Below, one piece after another: positions 55,116-64,000 of a DNA stretch of 64,000 nucleotides. Numbering within the stretch: the first letter of the stretch is position 1; each line of letters starts with the position of its first letter. Under the pieces are notes generated by a model that was not told where the DNA came from, did not search any database, and saw nothing but the letters and a program-made list of their open reading frames with translations. The stretch lies in contig NZ_MAYT01000012.1 in NCBI RefSeq assembly GCF_001685015.1, positions 372,245 to 436,244 on the forward strand. Reading direction: 5' to 3'. The DNA is from Pseudobacillus wudalianchiensis. Its GTDB lineage: Bacteria > Bacillota > Bacilli > Bacillales > Domibacillaceae. A program made the translations under genes and the position numbers.

Positions 55116-56051
55116 TTAGATTATATCTTTTATTTTTTCGGCGAAACAAATTAGTGTTACTTGACTCTGACTCCAGCCTGTAAGTTGTTTTATTTTATAA
55201 AGGTTTGCTCTATTTTCAGCCATAACATTGATTTGAAAACCTTTGAGCTTGTGTTGAGAGAAAAGTAAGGAATAAAAATGGCGGTACAGGTGTAAAAATG
55301 ATTTTCTATCTTTTAGCTGTTGAATTATTGTATGAGTATGTGCAAATGCCTTGTTGATTTCTTTTATTGGCTTATGGAGAAGAAGATGTTCAGGTAAATA
55401 TATAGTTGTTCTTTTGGTTGTAAAGATCTGCTCTTGATGTTCTTGGCTGTTTACTATTTTACGATTCATGCAGGGATGTAGGTAAGGTTCGACGAGTTTC
55501 AAAAAATAATAAATTTGTGGCTGATCGTATAAGATTAGGCGGTTCTATTGATCTAATTTAAAAGAGAGAGTAAATTTTTGATAAAGGATTTGCTGCAATT
55601 TGGTATTTTCATTCTTAGAAAAGCTGTCAGTAGATAATATAACTTTTTGAGGGATATTATTTTGCTTTGCTAGATGGCCATCATCCTGATACCACCAGGC
55701 TAAAGCTTCTTCATCTAAATGTTGATTAATAAAAGCAAAAGGGAGCCGTTTTTTACGATTGTTATACCATAGTTCTTCGAGCTCGGTAATCACTTCACTT
55801 GTTTTAGATTGAACCATATAACTCTCCGAAAAACCTTCCAAGAGTCTAAAATCAACTACCCGCTTATATGCAGGCAGATTGAGAGGAAGAAAATCTTTTA
55901 GCTTCTCATAACAATACTGACTCCACGCCATATCCTCCAGCCGGTGAATAAATTGAAACCTCGGCTTCCTGCTTACTTGCTTTGTTATACAGCCGTCACC
56001 TAATAATTTTCCAGTTATTCGAGATAAATATTTATTTGTAGCATTACTCAT
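55116..56051 (-). pseudogene. LAGLIDADG homing endonuclease, interrupted by an amber codon
   Basis: A single frame of 312 codons with one in-frame TAG at 55547-55545 (codon 169). The first part (168 aa) has both LAGLIDADG helices: SRITGKLLGDGCI near residue 10 and EALAWWYQDDGHL near 117. After the TAG the frame continues with the family's normal C-terminal part (IYYFLKLVEPYLHPCMNRKI) and about 100 more residues to 55116. A CAG-to-TAG change explains the break. The start ATG at 56051 has GGAGG upstream. It lies outside and opposite to the hag intron. It may be a recent pseudogene, a truncated but active enzyme, or read through. Confidence 0.85.
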
Positions 56052-56120
56052 ATTTCCTCCATTAGTACGAATATTTGTTCTTGTTTTTAGTATAACCAAC
56101 AGTTTGAAAGAACACACGTT

Positions 56121-56146
56121 TAAACTTCCCTTCAACAAACCGATAT
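56121..56146 (+). promoter_or_regulatory. Sigma-D promoter of the small operon
   Basis: TAAA, 14-bp spacer, ACCGATAT, about 86 bases before the coiled-coil ORF. The 11-mer CCGATATAATG also occurs at the flgM promoter. Confidence 0.75.
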
Positions 56147-56231
56147 AATGTATGAAAAAGACATTTACACTAGGTTTTATGGGATCAACACGACAAGCCT
56201 CATAAAAAGTCATTCGATAGGAGTAAAGCAA

Positions 56232-56471
56232 ATGAATGAAAGCCCTAAAGAATATAAAACCTTTCTCGAAGAACAGCTCCAATGGTGCAGGGAACGAGAT
56301 CGCATTCTAGAACAAATAAATGAGAAGCTCCATGAAATGAAGAGAATAGTGGAGTACACTCTTGAATATGAACCTACTTCAATAGAGATTGACGAGTTGA
56401 ATGATCAATTGAATAAATTAAAACATGTGGTTCACTCTCTAGAAAAGCAGTTACAGTCTGTGATTCATTAG
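56232..56471 (+). CDS. Small coiled-coil protein of a sigma-D operon
   Basis: A 79-aa, charged, entirely helical protein (LEEQLQWCRERDRILEQINEKLHEMKR; NDQLNKLKHVVHSLEKQLQ) with a Shine-Dalgarno AGGAG 9 bases upstream. No family recognised. The sigma-D promoter and the following yjfB-like gene suggest a motility-linked role. Confidence 0.7.
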   Translation: MNESPKEYKTFLEEQLQWCRERDRILEQINEKLHEMKRIVEYTLEYEPTSIEIDELNDQLNKLKHVVHSLEKQLQSVIH

Positions 56472-56491
56472 AAGAGAAAGGAGGCATTTTT

Positions 56492-56692
56492 ATGGATATA
56501 GCATTCATGTCAATAGCACTGAGTCAGGGACAGGTTCAGCAGCAAGCTTCTATATCAGTGATGAAGATGGTAATGGGAGAGGCAAAACAGCAGGGAGAAG
56601 ATCTTCAGAGGTTAATGGGTACTGGTAATGCAGTAGCTATCCAACGTGCTGCCCAACCACATTTAGGGGGCACTATTGATTTAAAAGGGTAA
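56492..56692 (+). CDS. YjfB-family putative motility protein
   Basis: A 66-aa protein beginning MDIAFMSIALSQGQVQQQAS and ending in a short Gly-rich tail with HLGGTIDLKG. This is the YjfB pattern, a sigma-D-controlled small protein of unknown role. AGAAAGGAGG ribosome site. Confidence 0.85.
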   Translation: MDIAFMSIALSQGQVQQQASISVMKMVMGEAKQQGEDLQRLMGTGNAVAIQRAAQPHLGGTIDLKG

Positions 56693-57047
56693 AAAAGTCA
56701 CTAGAGTAGCCAAGATAGTTACTCTTTTTTGTTCAAGAAAAGCATATAACTAAAGCGTGTCTCAAAAATCTGATTCAATTCTTGCTCAAAATCTTTAAAT
56801 AGACCTAAGAATTTTTTGTTAGCAATTTTTTAGGTAATTAAAAATGTGGGAACGGTTAAACAGCTTATCTATTTACTTGTCATGAAATACATCCCCCTCT
56901 CGAATTTGTGAAGGGGAATTTTACTGTTGTTTATCAGGTACTTTGGTATAAATGAAAATACAAACCAAATACCCTTATATAGGCAAAATGGTCCTATTTT
57001 TTTGAGAGATAAATAGTATAATAGAATCAATACTAAAATACTAAGTG
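56693..57047. other. Spacer before the riboswitch
   Basis: About 355 AT-rich bases. It holds the yjfB terminator (AGAGTA/TACTCT plus T6, 56704-56733) and a TATAAT at 57017-57022 that probably starts the riboswitch transcript. No gene is supported. Confidence 0.4.
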
Positions 57048-57140
57048 AAAAAAGCAAACCATGGGAAACGATGGGACGCAAAGCCACGGGCCTGACCTAT
57101 GTTTATGTTTAAACATAGATGGCAGCCGGTTGCCACAAGG
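57048..57140 (+). promoter_or_regulatory. Cyclic di-GMP-I (GEMM) riboswitch
   Basis: The aptamer shows the GEMM core: GCAAACC, a CCAT/ATGG stem capped by GAAA, GGGACGCAAAGCC, then GGCCTGACC, a long stem (CTATGTTT/AAACATAG) and GGCAGCC with GGTTGCC closing the structure. The spacing and invariant ACGCAAAGCC are diagnostic. It lies about 70 bases before the giant FN3 protein gene and is followed by a terminator, so it acts on transcription. Confidence 0.93.
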
Positions 57141-57159
57141 GATCATAGTCTTTCTCTAT

Positions 57160-57184
57160 GAACTTTGTTTAAAGTTCTTTTTTT
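57160..57184 (+). terminator. Riboswitch expression-platform terminator
   Basis: GAACTTT-GTTT-AAAGTTC followed by seven T, 20 bases after the aptamer. CATAG/CTATG (57144-57160) forms a competing hairpin that shares its last base with the terminator stem. ON or OFF logic cannot be read with certainty. Confidence 0.8.
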
Positions 57185-57211
57185 GCTTGGTTTTAAAAGG
57201 AGAATCTATGT

Positions 57212-60200
57212 ATGGGAAAACGGATGATGAACAAAGTATCGTGCCTAGTGTTACTGCTTCTTGTGCTGCAAATACTGCATCCTTTTGCGAGCGCATTCGC
57301 AGCGACTAACAGCAATATTTTACCGCCGAGTAATTTGGCTGCCCAACAGGTGACGCCGGAAAGCGTAAAACTAACGTGGAGTGCGGTCTACAGTGCGACT
57401 GGCTACAATGTTTATGAGATTAAGGAGGGACAGCTTGTTCTTCTTGGAAAGACGACAACGACTAGCTACAACCTAAACAAGCTGGCGGAAGGGTCTTACC
57501 GATATGTTGTTTCAACCTTGAGTGCGGAAGGTGAGTCGGGTCCTTGTGCACCGGTTTCAGTCGATATTGTTTATCCAAAGATGGAAGCACCGGCTACTTT
57601 AACTCATACTATTCAAAATGGCAACGACATTGTGCTGAACTGGGGAGCGTCCCAGTATGCGCAGAATTATAAACTCTATGAAGTGTCATCAGACGGTGAA
57701 AAAACTTTGCTCACTTCGACTACGTCCAGAACGTACACATTAAGCAAGGTTCCTGCCGGAACTCATACGTACTCTGTTTCAGCGGTAAACTCTACGTATG
57801 GTGAATCTCCGCTTTCTAAATCTTTGGAAGTTGAGATTGCCTATCCAACGATGAAGGCGCCCGCTAATTTTACTTATACAGTAGCGAACGGCAATGATGT
57901 TGCTTTAAAGTGGGATGCTGTTCCTTACGCTACGAATTATAAGCTTTATCAAATTATAGATGGACAACCTGTATTAAAAGACACCCTGACAACAACGACT
58001 GTCAAACTTACAAATGTATCTGCGGGTGACTATCTATATGAAGTTCGATCCAACAGCGACCGTTTTGGTGAGTCGGAAGAAAGCAGCAAGCTTACTGTCA
58101 CGGTTGGCAAGATAACTATGGAAGCACCAGGAAATCTTACTTACAAGCTCCAAAACACAAATGATATTGTGTTGAACTGGGGAAGCGTTCCGTATGCGAC
58201 TAGCTATAAAGTTTATCAGATCGCAGATGGAGAAAAAGTATTGAAAAGTACGGTGACAAGCACAAGTGTTACCTACACGAAAATGCCTGCTGGCAATTAC
58301 CAATATGAAGTTTATTCCTACAGTGACCGTTTTGGCGAATCTGCGGAGAGCAGCAGTGTAGCCTTAACTGTTGAAGGTGTTTCCATGGAGGCACCGGGCA
58401 ATGTAACTCATAAAATCCAAAATGGCAATGACGTTACTTTAAGCTGGGGCAGTGTGTCTAACGCAACTAATTATAAAGTCTATCAAATTGTTGATGGAAA
58501 AAAGGTATTAAAAAGCACTGTCACAAGCACGTCTGTTGCTTATACAAACATGCCGGCTGGCGATTACATCTATGAGGTTTATTCTTATAGTGACCGTTTT
58601 GGTGAATCAAAGGAAGGAAGCAGCCTTTCCCTCTCACTGGTGCATCCAACTATAAAGCCGCCTGCCAATTTAAAAGAAACCATTAACTCAGATACATCTT
58701 TCACCTTATCATGGGATGCGGCTGACTATGTAACGAATTACCGAGTCTATCAGATTGTCAATGGCCAAAAAATATTAAAGAGTACCTTAACAAGTACAAG
58801 TGTAACGTATACGAATATGCCGTCTGGTGATTACACGTACGCTGTTTATTCATATTCTTCCCGGTTCGGTGAATCGTCTGAAGGAACGAAAGTGGACTTT
58901 AAGCTGGCAGGACAAACGATGAAGGCGCCCGCCGATTTGAAGTATACCATCTTAAATGGCAATGACATAAAGCTAAGCTGGACAGCTGCCGAATATGCAA
59001 CAAGCTATAAAATTTATCAAGTGGTTGATGGAAAAAAGGTGCTGAAAAACACTGTAAATAGCACGTCTTACACTTATTCGAATCTGGCAGAGGGAGATTA
59101 TACGTACGTCATCCATTCTGTCTCCTCTTTGTTTGGTGAATCATCGGAAGGAGCGGAAACAGCTATTTCTTTGGTGCATCCTAAGATAGAGGCACCGGGA
59201 AACTTCACATATAAAATCCAGAATGTCAATGATGTCATGTTAAACTGGAACGCGGTAGATTACGCTAACAGTTACAAAGTATACGAAATCATTGACGGCC
59301 AGAAAGTGTTAAAAGCTACCGTTTCAACTCTATCAACAACGTTTACGAATGTGCCAGCCGGTGAACATACATATGTAGTTCACGCCGTCAGCACCCGCTT
59401 TGGTGAATCAGCCGAGGGAAGCAAAGTATCTTTTACGATGAACGAATACAACTTACCGGCACCCGAGAATTTAACGTACAGTGCGGCAAATACTAATGAC
59501 ATTACACTGAAATGGAATACAGTGACGAATGCAGCCGGTTATAAAGTCTATCAAATCGTTGATGGACAGCCGGTTTTAAAGAAAACAGTAACAGGCACAT
59601 CTGTTTCGTTTACCAATCTTCCAGAAGGTGACTACGAGTATGAGGTGCGTGCTTTCAGTGACCGTTATGGTGAATCACCGGAAAGCAGCAAAGCTTCCTT
59701 TAAAATCACCTTCCCGGATGTAAAAGCGCCAGGCGATTTAACTTACAAAATTCAGAATGGCAATGACATCGTCTTAAACTGGAGTGCAGTAGAGTACGCT
59801 AACAGCTATAAGGTATACGAAATTGTGGATGACCAAAGGGTACTGAAGAGCACCGTCTCAACTTTGACAGCTACGTTAGTCAATGTGCCGGCTGGTGAAC
59901 ACACATACGTGGTGCATGCATTTAGCACTCGTTTTGGTGAATCACCGGAGGGCGGCAAACTTTCTGTCACAATGAATGAATACAATTTACAAGCGCCAGA
60001 GAATTTTATATACAAAATTCAAAACGGCAATGATGTCGTGCTGAACTGGAGTGCAGTAGATTATGCTAATAGTTATAAAGTATATGAGATTATTAATGAC
60101 CAAAAGGTGCTAAAGAGTACCGTCTCAACTTTGACAGCTACGTTAGTCAATGTACCGGCTGGGGAGCACACATACGTAGTGCATGCGTTTAGCACTCGTT

Positions 60201-62839
60201 TTGGTGAATCGCCGGAGGGCAGCAAGATTCACTTCGATCTTGTATTTCCAACCATGGAAGCACCAGGAAATCCGACATATACAGTTGCAAACGGAAATGA
60301 CATTACATTGAAATGGAACGCCGTTACGTATGCAGCGAGTTATAATGTGTACCAGATTATTGATGGGGAACGGGTGTTGAAAAACAAGGTAACAGGAACA
60401 GCCTTGACTTTTAGCAATTTGCCGGAAGGAAATTACAAGTACGAGATTCACTCAGTCAGCACTCGCTTTGGTGAATCACCAGAGGGCAGTCGAGTTTCCT
60501 TTGAACTTGTATTCCCGACAATGCAGGCACCAGCCAATGCAACAAATACCATTACGAACGGAAATGATATTACATTAAAGTGGAACCCGGCCACATATGC
60601 AACAAGCTACAATGTATATCAAATCACTGATGGTCAGCCGGTCTTGAAAAAAACAGTAACCGGTACGTCCGTAACATTTACTAATATGCCGGAGGACGAT
60701 TACCAATACGTGATCCGCTCGGTCAGCACCCGTTTCGGTGAATCGACGGAAGGAGCAGAGTGGAACTTCAAGCTGGCTTGGCCGGTTGTACAATCGCCTC
60801 AGCTAACAGGGACTATTTCCACTGTTAATAACATTACGCTTTCATGGAAGGCTGTTACTTGGGCGAATGAATACCGTGTATATCAAATTACGGGAGAAAA
60901 TAAAAAGCTTGTTTATAAAGGAACAGCACTAAGCTACAAAGGCTACAATTTGACTGAGGATATACATTCCTTCGAAGTAACAGCTTATAGCACGCGCTTC
61001 GGCGAATCGAAACCATCTAACCAGATTACTGAAAAGATTGTGTACCCAATTATGGAGCCTCCGACTGCTGGTTTAAAGCTTTTAAGTAATACAAACGCCC
61101 TGATTACCTGGGACTTTGTCACTTACGCGAATGGCTATAACATCTATGAAATCATTGATGGAAAGCCTGTGCTACTGGCGGAAAAAGTGAATAACTTGTC
61201 GTACACGGTTTCTAATTTGTCCTATGCAAATCATGAATACTATGTAACTTCTTATAGTAACTCTTTTGGCGAATCAAAACCATCCAACACTGTATTAGCA
61301 AAGTTGATCGTCGACACAGAGGCACCGGTAACAACCGCCAATGCACCAACAGACTGGACTAACCAAAATCCTGTTGTCACATTAACGGCAGCCGACAATG
61401 AAACCGGTGTGGCTAACACATATTATGCTTTGAATGATGGTGATTTCATTGCCGGAACGTCCTTTGAAATCAAAGAGGAAGGTATCCATAAAGTTTCCTT
61501 CTACTCTGTAGATAAGGTAGGAAACAAGGAGTCCGTTCAAACTATATCTATCAAGATTGATAAGGCGGCTCCGGTAACAGAAATAAATGAAACTCCTGCA
61601 TGGTCGCAAGAGGCTGCTTTGAAATTAACAGCCACGGATAAGTTAAGTGGTGTAGATAAAACTTTCTATTCTATTAACGGTTCAGAATACAAAGAAGGTA
61701 CATCTTTCACTGTAGATAGAGAAGGAGTCAATGAAGTTTCCTTCTATTCCGTGGACAAAGCAGGCAATAAGGAAGAAGTACAAACCGTAGAAGTGAAGAT
61801 TGATAAAACAGCACCGATTACAGTCTCTAACGTTTCTGAAAGATGGAGCAAAGAAGAGGTGCCTGTGAAGTTAACAGCCACAGATGAGTTAAGCGGCACA
61901 GCCAAGACCTTCTATTCTATTAACGGTTCAGAATACAAAGAAGGCACATCTTTCACTGTAGATAGAGAAGGAGTCAATGAAGTTTCCTTCTATTCCGTGG
62001 ACAAAGCAGGCAATAAGGAAGAAGTACAAACGGTAGAAGTGAAAATTGATAAAACAGCACCAGTAACAGCTTCTGATGTACCTGAAACATGGAGTAAAGA
62101 AGAGGTGCCTGTGAAATTAACAGCCACTGATAAGTTAAGTGGTGCAGATAAAACTTTCTATTCTGTTAACGGCTCAGAATACAAAGAAGGCGCATCTTTT
62201 ACTGTAGACAAAGAAGGAGTCAATAAGGTTTCCTTCTATTCTGTGGATAAAGCAGGTAATAAGGAAGAAATACAGTCCGTGGAAGTGAAAATTGATAAAA
62301 CTAAGCCAGTTGTTTCTTGGGATCTTTCTAGTGAATATGCGTTAGGTGCTTCATTTAATTTAGCTTACACGGCCGAGGATAAAATGTCTGGTGTTGCCAG
62401 TGAAACACTGACTTTAAATGGTAAAACGTTAACAAATGGTGAAAAAGTGATCCTTGATCAACCGGGTGCTTATAAAGCCGTCGTTACGGTAACAGATAAA
62501 GCCGGCTGGATCACAACATTGGAAAAAACATTTACTGTATACATTCCGGCTACTATTGATGTAAATCCGGGTATTATCAAAGGCAACAGTGGCGTATTTA
62601 CTGTTCAGGTCACAGTACCAAAAGGCTTTGATACGGCGAAGTTTGATCTTGGCAGCGCTAAAGTGAATGCTGTCTCCGCCAATACAGGAACAAATGGATT
62701 AGTTCAGCAGGCAAAGAAAGGGCAATTTAAGTTTGATCGTGAAAACTTTTCTTGGAGTCCTGGTAAAGTAAAAGTCGAGTTCCGAGCCTTGTTGGATGGA
62801 CAGCTTGTAATTGGCAGTACGACAGTAGAGGCAAAATAA
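57212..62839 (+). CDS. Giant secreted FN3-repeat surface protein under c-di-GMP control
   Basis: A 1875-aa exported protein. A signal peptide (about 1-30) ends near AFA-ATNS. Fifteen FN3-like repeats of about 89 aa follow (about 38-1366), most ending in RFGES. Then come four Ig-like/OmpL47-type repeats of about 81 aa with a (V/I)KIDK(T/A)AP end (about 1367-1698), and a C-terminal beta-rich domain. There is no LPXTG motif, SLH domain or membrane tail. Repeats 10 and 11, and Ig repeats 2 and 3, are almost identical in DNA, showing recent duplication. The riboswitch and the neighbouring motility genes suggest an adhesin or matrix protein used when cells stop swimming (inference). Start 57212 behind AAAAGGAG. 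Confidence 0.88.
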   Translation: MGKRMMNKVSCLVLLLLVLQILHPFASAFAATNSNILPPSNLAAQQVTPESVKLTWSAVYSATGYNVYEIKEGQLVLLGKTTTTSYNLNKLAEGSYRYVVSTLSAEGESGPCAPVSVDIVYPKMEAPATLTHTIQNGNDIVLNWGASQYAQNYKLYEVSSDGEKTLLTSTTSRTYTLSKVPAGTHTYSVSAVNSTYGESPLSKSLEVEIAYPTMKAPANFTYTVANGNDVALKWDAVPYATNYKLYQIIDGQPVLKDTLTTTTVKLTNVSAGDYLYEVRSNSDRFGESEESSKLTVTVGKITMEAPGNLTYKLQNTNDIVLNWGSVPYATSYKVYQIADGEKVLKSTVTSTSVTYTKMPAGNYQYEVYSYSDRFGESAESSSVALTVEGVSMEAPGNVTHKIQNGNDVTLSWGSVSNATNYKVYQIVDGKKVLKSTVTSTSVAYTNMPAGDYIYEVYSYSDRFGESKEGSSLSLSLVHPTIKPPANLKETINSDTSFTLSWDAADYVTNYRVYQIVNGQKILKSTLTSTSVTYTNMPSGDYTYAVYSYSSRFGESSEGTKVDFKLAGQTMKAPADLKYTILNGNDIKLSWTAAEYATSYKIYQVVDGKKVLKNTVNSTSYTYSNLAEGDYTYVIHSVSSLFGESSEGAETAISLVHPKIEAPGNFTYKIQNVNDVMLNWNAVDYANSYKVYEIIDGQKVLKATVSTLSTTFTNVPAGEHTYVVHAVSTRFGESAEGSKVSFTMNEYNLPAPENLTYSAANTNDITLKWNTVTNAAGYKVYQIVDGQPVLKKTVTGTSVSFTNLPEGDYEYEVRAFSDRYGESPESSKASFKITFPDVKAPGDLTYKIQNGNDIVLNWSAVEYANSYKVYEIVDDQRVLKSTVSTLTATLVNVPAGEHTYVVHAFSTRFGESPEGGKLSVTMNEYNLQAPENFIYKIQNGNDVVLNWSAVDYANSYKVYEIINDQKVLKSTVSTLTATLVNVPAGEHTYVVHAFSTRFGESPEGSKIHFDLVFPTMEAPGNPTYTVANGNDITLKWNAVTYAASYNVYQIIDGERVLKNKVTGTALTFSNLPEGNYKYEIHSVSTRFGESPEGSRVSFELVFPTMQAPANATNTITNGNDITLKWNPATYATSYNVYQITDGQPVLKKTVTGTSVTFTNMPEDDYQYVIRSVSTRFGESTEGAEWNFKLAWPVVQSPQLTGTISTVNNITLSWKAVTWANEYRVYQITGENKKLVYKGTALSYKGYNLTEDIHSFEVTAYSTRFGESKPSNQITEKIVYPIMEPPTAGLKLLSNTNALITWDFVTYANGYNIYEIIDGKPVLLAEKVNNLSYTVSNLSYANHEYYVTSYSNSFGESKPSNTVLAKLIVDTEAPVTTANAPTDWTNQNPVVTLTAADNETGVANTYYALNDGDFIAGTSFEIKEEGIHKVSFYSVDKVGNKESVQTISIKIDKAAPVTEINETPAWSQEAALKLTATDKLSGVDKTFYSINGSEYKEGTSFTVDREGVNEVSFYSVDKAGNKEEVQTVEVKIDKTAPITVSNVSERWSKEEVPVKLTATDELSGTAKTFYSINGSEYKEGTSFTVDREGVNEVSFYSVDKAGNKEEVQTVEVKIDKTAPVTASDVPETWSKEEVPVKLTATDKLSGADKTFYSVNGSEYKEGASFTVDKEGVNKVSFYSVDKAGNKEEIQSVEVKIDKTKPVVSWDLSSEYALGASFNLAYTAEDKMSGVASETLTLNGKTLTNGEKVILDQPGAYKAVVTVTDKAGWITTLEKTFTVYIPATIDVNPGIIKGNSGVFTVQVTVPKGFDTAKFDLGSAKVNAVSANTGTNGLVQQAKKGQFKFDRENFSWSPGKVKVEFRALLDGQLVIGSTTVEAK

Positions 62840-62856
62840 GCTTTAAAGTTTTAAAC

Positions 62857-62902
62857 TGCACCCTAATTGTTAGAGCGTTTCTAACAATTAGGGTGCTTTT
62901 TT
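62857..62902 (+). terminator. Terminator of the FN3-repeat gene
   Basis: GCACCCTAATTGTTAGA pairs perfectly with TCTAACAATTAGGGTGC and six T follow. Confidence 0.92.
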
Positions 62903-63031
62903 ATAGCTTCACTTACATTAATCAAGAAATGAAGAAAGGTGAATGTGAAAAAGGATAAAAAGAAGGGATTCAAACTATTTTCTGTGAACATAGGCCCGGC
63001 ATTATGATAGATTAGAAAGATATATAATCAC

Positions 63032-63066
63032 AAAAAGGCCGCTGAATCAGTCATTTCAACGGCCTT
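63032..63066 (-). terminator. Terminator of the amino-acid permease gene
   Basis: AAGGCCG.TGAA/TTCA.CGGCCTT; on the minus strand a T5 tract follows. Confidence 0.8.
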
Positions 63067-63097
63067 ACCTTTACTATTCCAAAGAGACAGAAACACA

Positions 63098-64000
63098 TTA
63101 ATTATGAATATTCAGTTTTTTATTCTCGGGAGTAAACTCGGAAGAGAAAGAATCTTTCTTCGGACGTATTCTTACATAGTAATATAGATAACAAAGAATC
63201 ATGAAAGGCACTCCGCAGTAAATGGCCATTCTTTGATCTTCAACGAATACCATGCTCACCAAGACAGCTGCGCATAGGAGAAAGCAGAGAATAGGTATAA
63301 CCGGGTAAAACGGCGTGCGGTATTGTAAGTCTTTGAGTGGTCTTCCTTCTGCAAGAAAACGGCTGCGGAAAAGGTATTGGCAAATAGGAATGGATGCCCA
63401 CACCACAAGACCGGCCATTCCTGAAATGGATAAGAGCCACACGTACACAGTGTCTTCTGCTACAAAGCTTGACAGCAGGCACAGGCAAGAGATCGCGAGC
63501 GTCACGAATAAAGCATTTAACGGCACTCCGCGTTTGCTTAGCTTGCGGAGAGAAGGACTTGCCATCCCATCGCCAGACATGGCCCATAGGATACGCGTTG
63601 AAGCATATAGCCCGGAGTTGGCTACGGAGAGCACCGCCGTAAGAATAACGAAGTTCATAATATCGGCTGCATATGGAATACCAACACCATCAAAAACCAT
63701 CACAAAAGGACTTTCAATTACACCTGCTTTTTGCCATGGAATGAGACTAACGAGCACAATCATCGACAGCACATAAAAAAACATCGTCCGCCATACAGTG
63801 TTATTGATTGCTTTAGGAATCGCTTTATGAGGCTCCTTCGTTTCTCCGGCAGTAATTCCTATTAGTTCTGTTCCCTGAAATGAAAAAGTAACGGCAATCA
63901 TGGTAAGAAATACAGCAGCAAAACCATTCGGAAAGAGTCCACCGTTATCTGTAAAATGAGAAAGACCAGGAGCGGGTTCCGTTCCCTTTATATGAACAAG
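63098..64000 (-). CDS. Amino-acid permease (AAT/LysP-like), N terminus outside the window
   Basis: 301 residues of an APC-superfamily permease; the frame is open to the window edge. Seen are GGLFPNGFAAVFLTMIAVTFSF, the QGTELIGITAGE signature of the amino-acid transporter (AAT) family, the STRILWAMSGDGMAS loop, and about seven membrane helices. LysP/RocC-type permeases are closest by motif. Substrate not decidable. Confidence 0.88.
   Translation of the reverse strand, partial: LVHIKGTEPAPGLSHFTDNGGLFPNGFAAVFLTMIAVTFSFQGTELIGITAGETKEPHKAIPKAINNTVWRTMFFYVLSMIVLVSLIPWQKAGVIESPFVMVFDGVGIPYAADIMNFVILTAVLSVANSGLYASTRILWAMSGDGMASPSLRKLSKRGVPLNALFVTLAISCLCLLSSFVAEDTVYVWLLSISGMAGLVVWASIPICQYLFRSRFLAEGRPLKDLQYRTPFYPVIPILCFLLCAAVLVSMVFVEDQRMAIYCGVPFMILCYLYYYVRIRPKKDSFSSEFTPENKKLNIHN

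Noticed and set aside
57061..57309. 82-aa ORF over the riboswitch and the start of the FN3 gene
   Set aside because: It covers the aptamer, its terminator and the signal-peptide codons in another frame.
61640..62300. Short tandem repeats as a CRISPR-like array
   Set aside because: They are about 240-bp coding repeats that translate in frame to Ig-like domains.

Overview
The window is chromosomal DNA of a motile, low-to-mid-GC Bacillaceae bacterium. The conserved Bacillus block tagO–LCP–yvyE–degS–degU–(degV)–comFA–comFC–yvyF–flgM–flgN–flgK–flgL–yviE–fliW–csrA–hag can be followed along the contig. The phenylalanine dehydrogenase at 31.7 kb looks almost identical to the Bacillus (Pseudobacillus) badius enzyme as I remember it, so B. 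badius or a close relative is the best guess. There are no tRNAs, rRNAs, CRISPR arrays or intact insertion sequences.

Layout. 0.5–3.8 kb (-): SlaP and SecA2, the accessory Sec pair for S-layer export. 4.3–9.5 kb: wall teichoic acid initiation (TagO), an LCP ligase, YvyE and DegS/DegU. 9.6–11.1 kb: a Tyr/Pro-rich peptide, a lipoprotein and LuxS. 11.4–37.7 kb: a phenylalanine/phenylacetate catabolic island that sits between degU and the degV-family gene, neighbours in B. subtilis. 37.9–42.1 kb: DegV protein, LysE exporter, ComFA, ComFC, YvyF. 42.3–55.0 kb: flagellar genes. 55.1–56.7 kb: a broken homing endonuclease and a small sigma-D operon. 57.0–62.8 kb: a c-di-GMP-I riboswitch in front of a giant secreted FN3-repeat protein. 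63.1–64 kb (-): a partial amino-acid permease.

How the catabolic genes work together (inference from families and order). A sodium-coupled NSS transporter with an Lrp-type regulator imports an amino acid, probably phenylalanine. Phenylalanine dehydrogenase makes phenylpyruvate. A four-gene 2-oxoacid dehydrogenase complex (E1 alpha, E1 beta, E2, E3) directly follows it, in the place that branched-chain E1/E2/E3 genes hold beside leucine dehydrogenase in bkd operons, and could make phenylacetyl-CoA in one step. External phenylacetate could enter through the SSS symporter/DUF485 pair and be activated by PaaK. Ring epoxidation by PaaABCD and beta-oxidation by PaaF/G/H/J finish the route to succinyl-CoA and acetyl-CoA. 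PaaE and two-domain PaaZ are not in the window; a ferredoxin plus ferredoxin reductase and a stand-alone aldehyde dehydrogenase sit in the cluster instead. PaaX, cre-like boxes and other operator-like palindromes suggest the control.

The most striking structure is in the flagellar region. The hag gene is split by a 364-nt group I intron placed in the codons for the conserved flagellin C terminus. A LAGLIDADG homing endonuclease gene lies just downstream on the other strand, outside the intron, and is cut by one in-frame amber codon. A second, intronless 781-aa flagellin with its own FliS-like chaperone is inserted between flgM and flgN.
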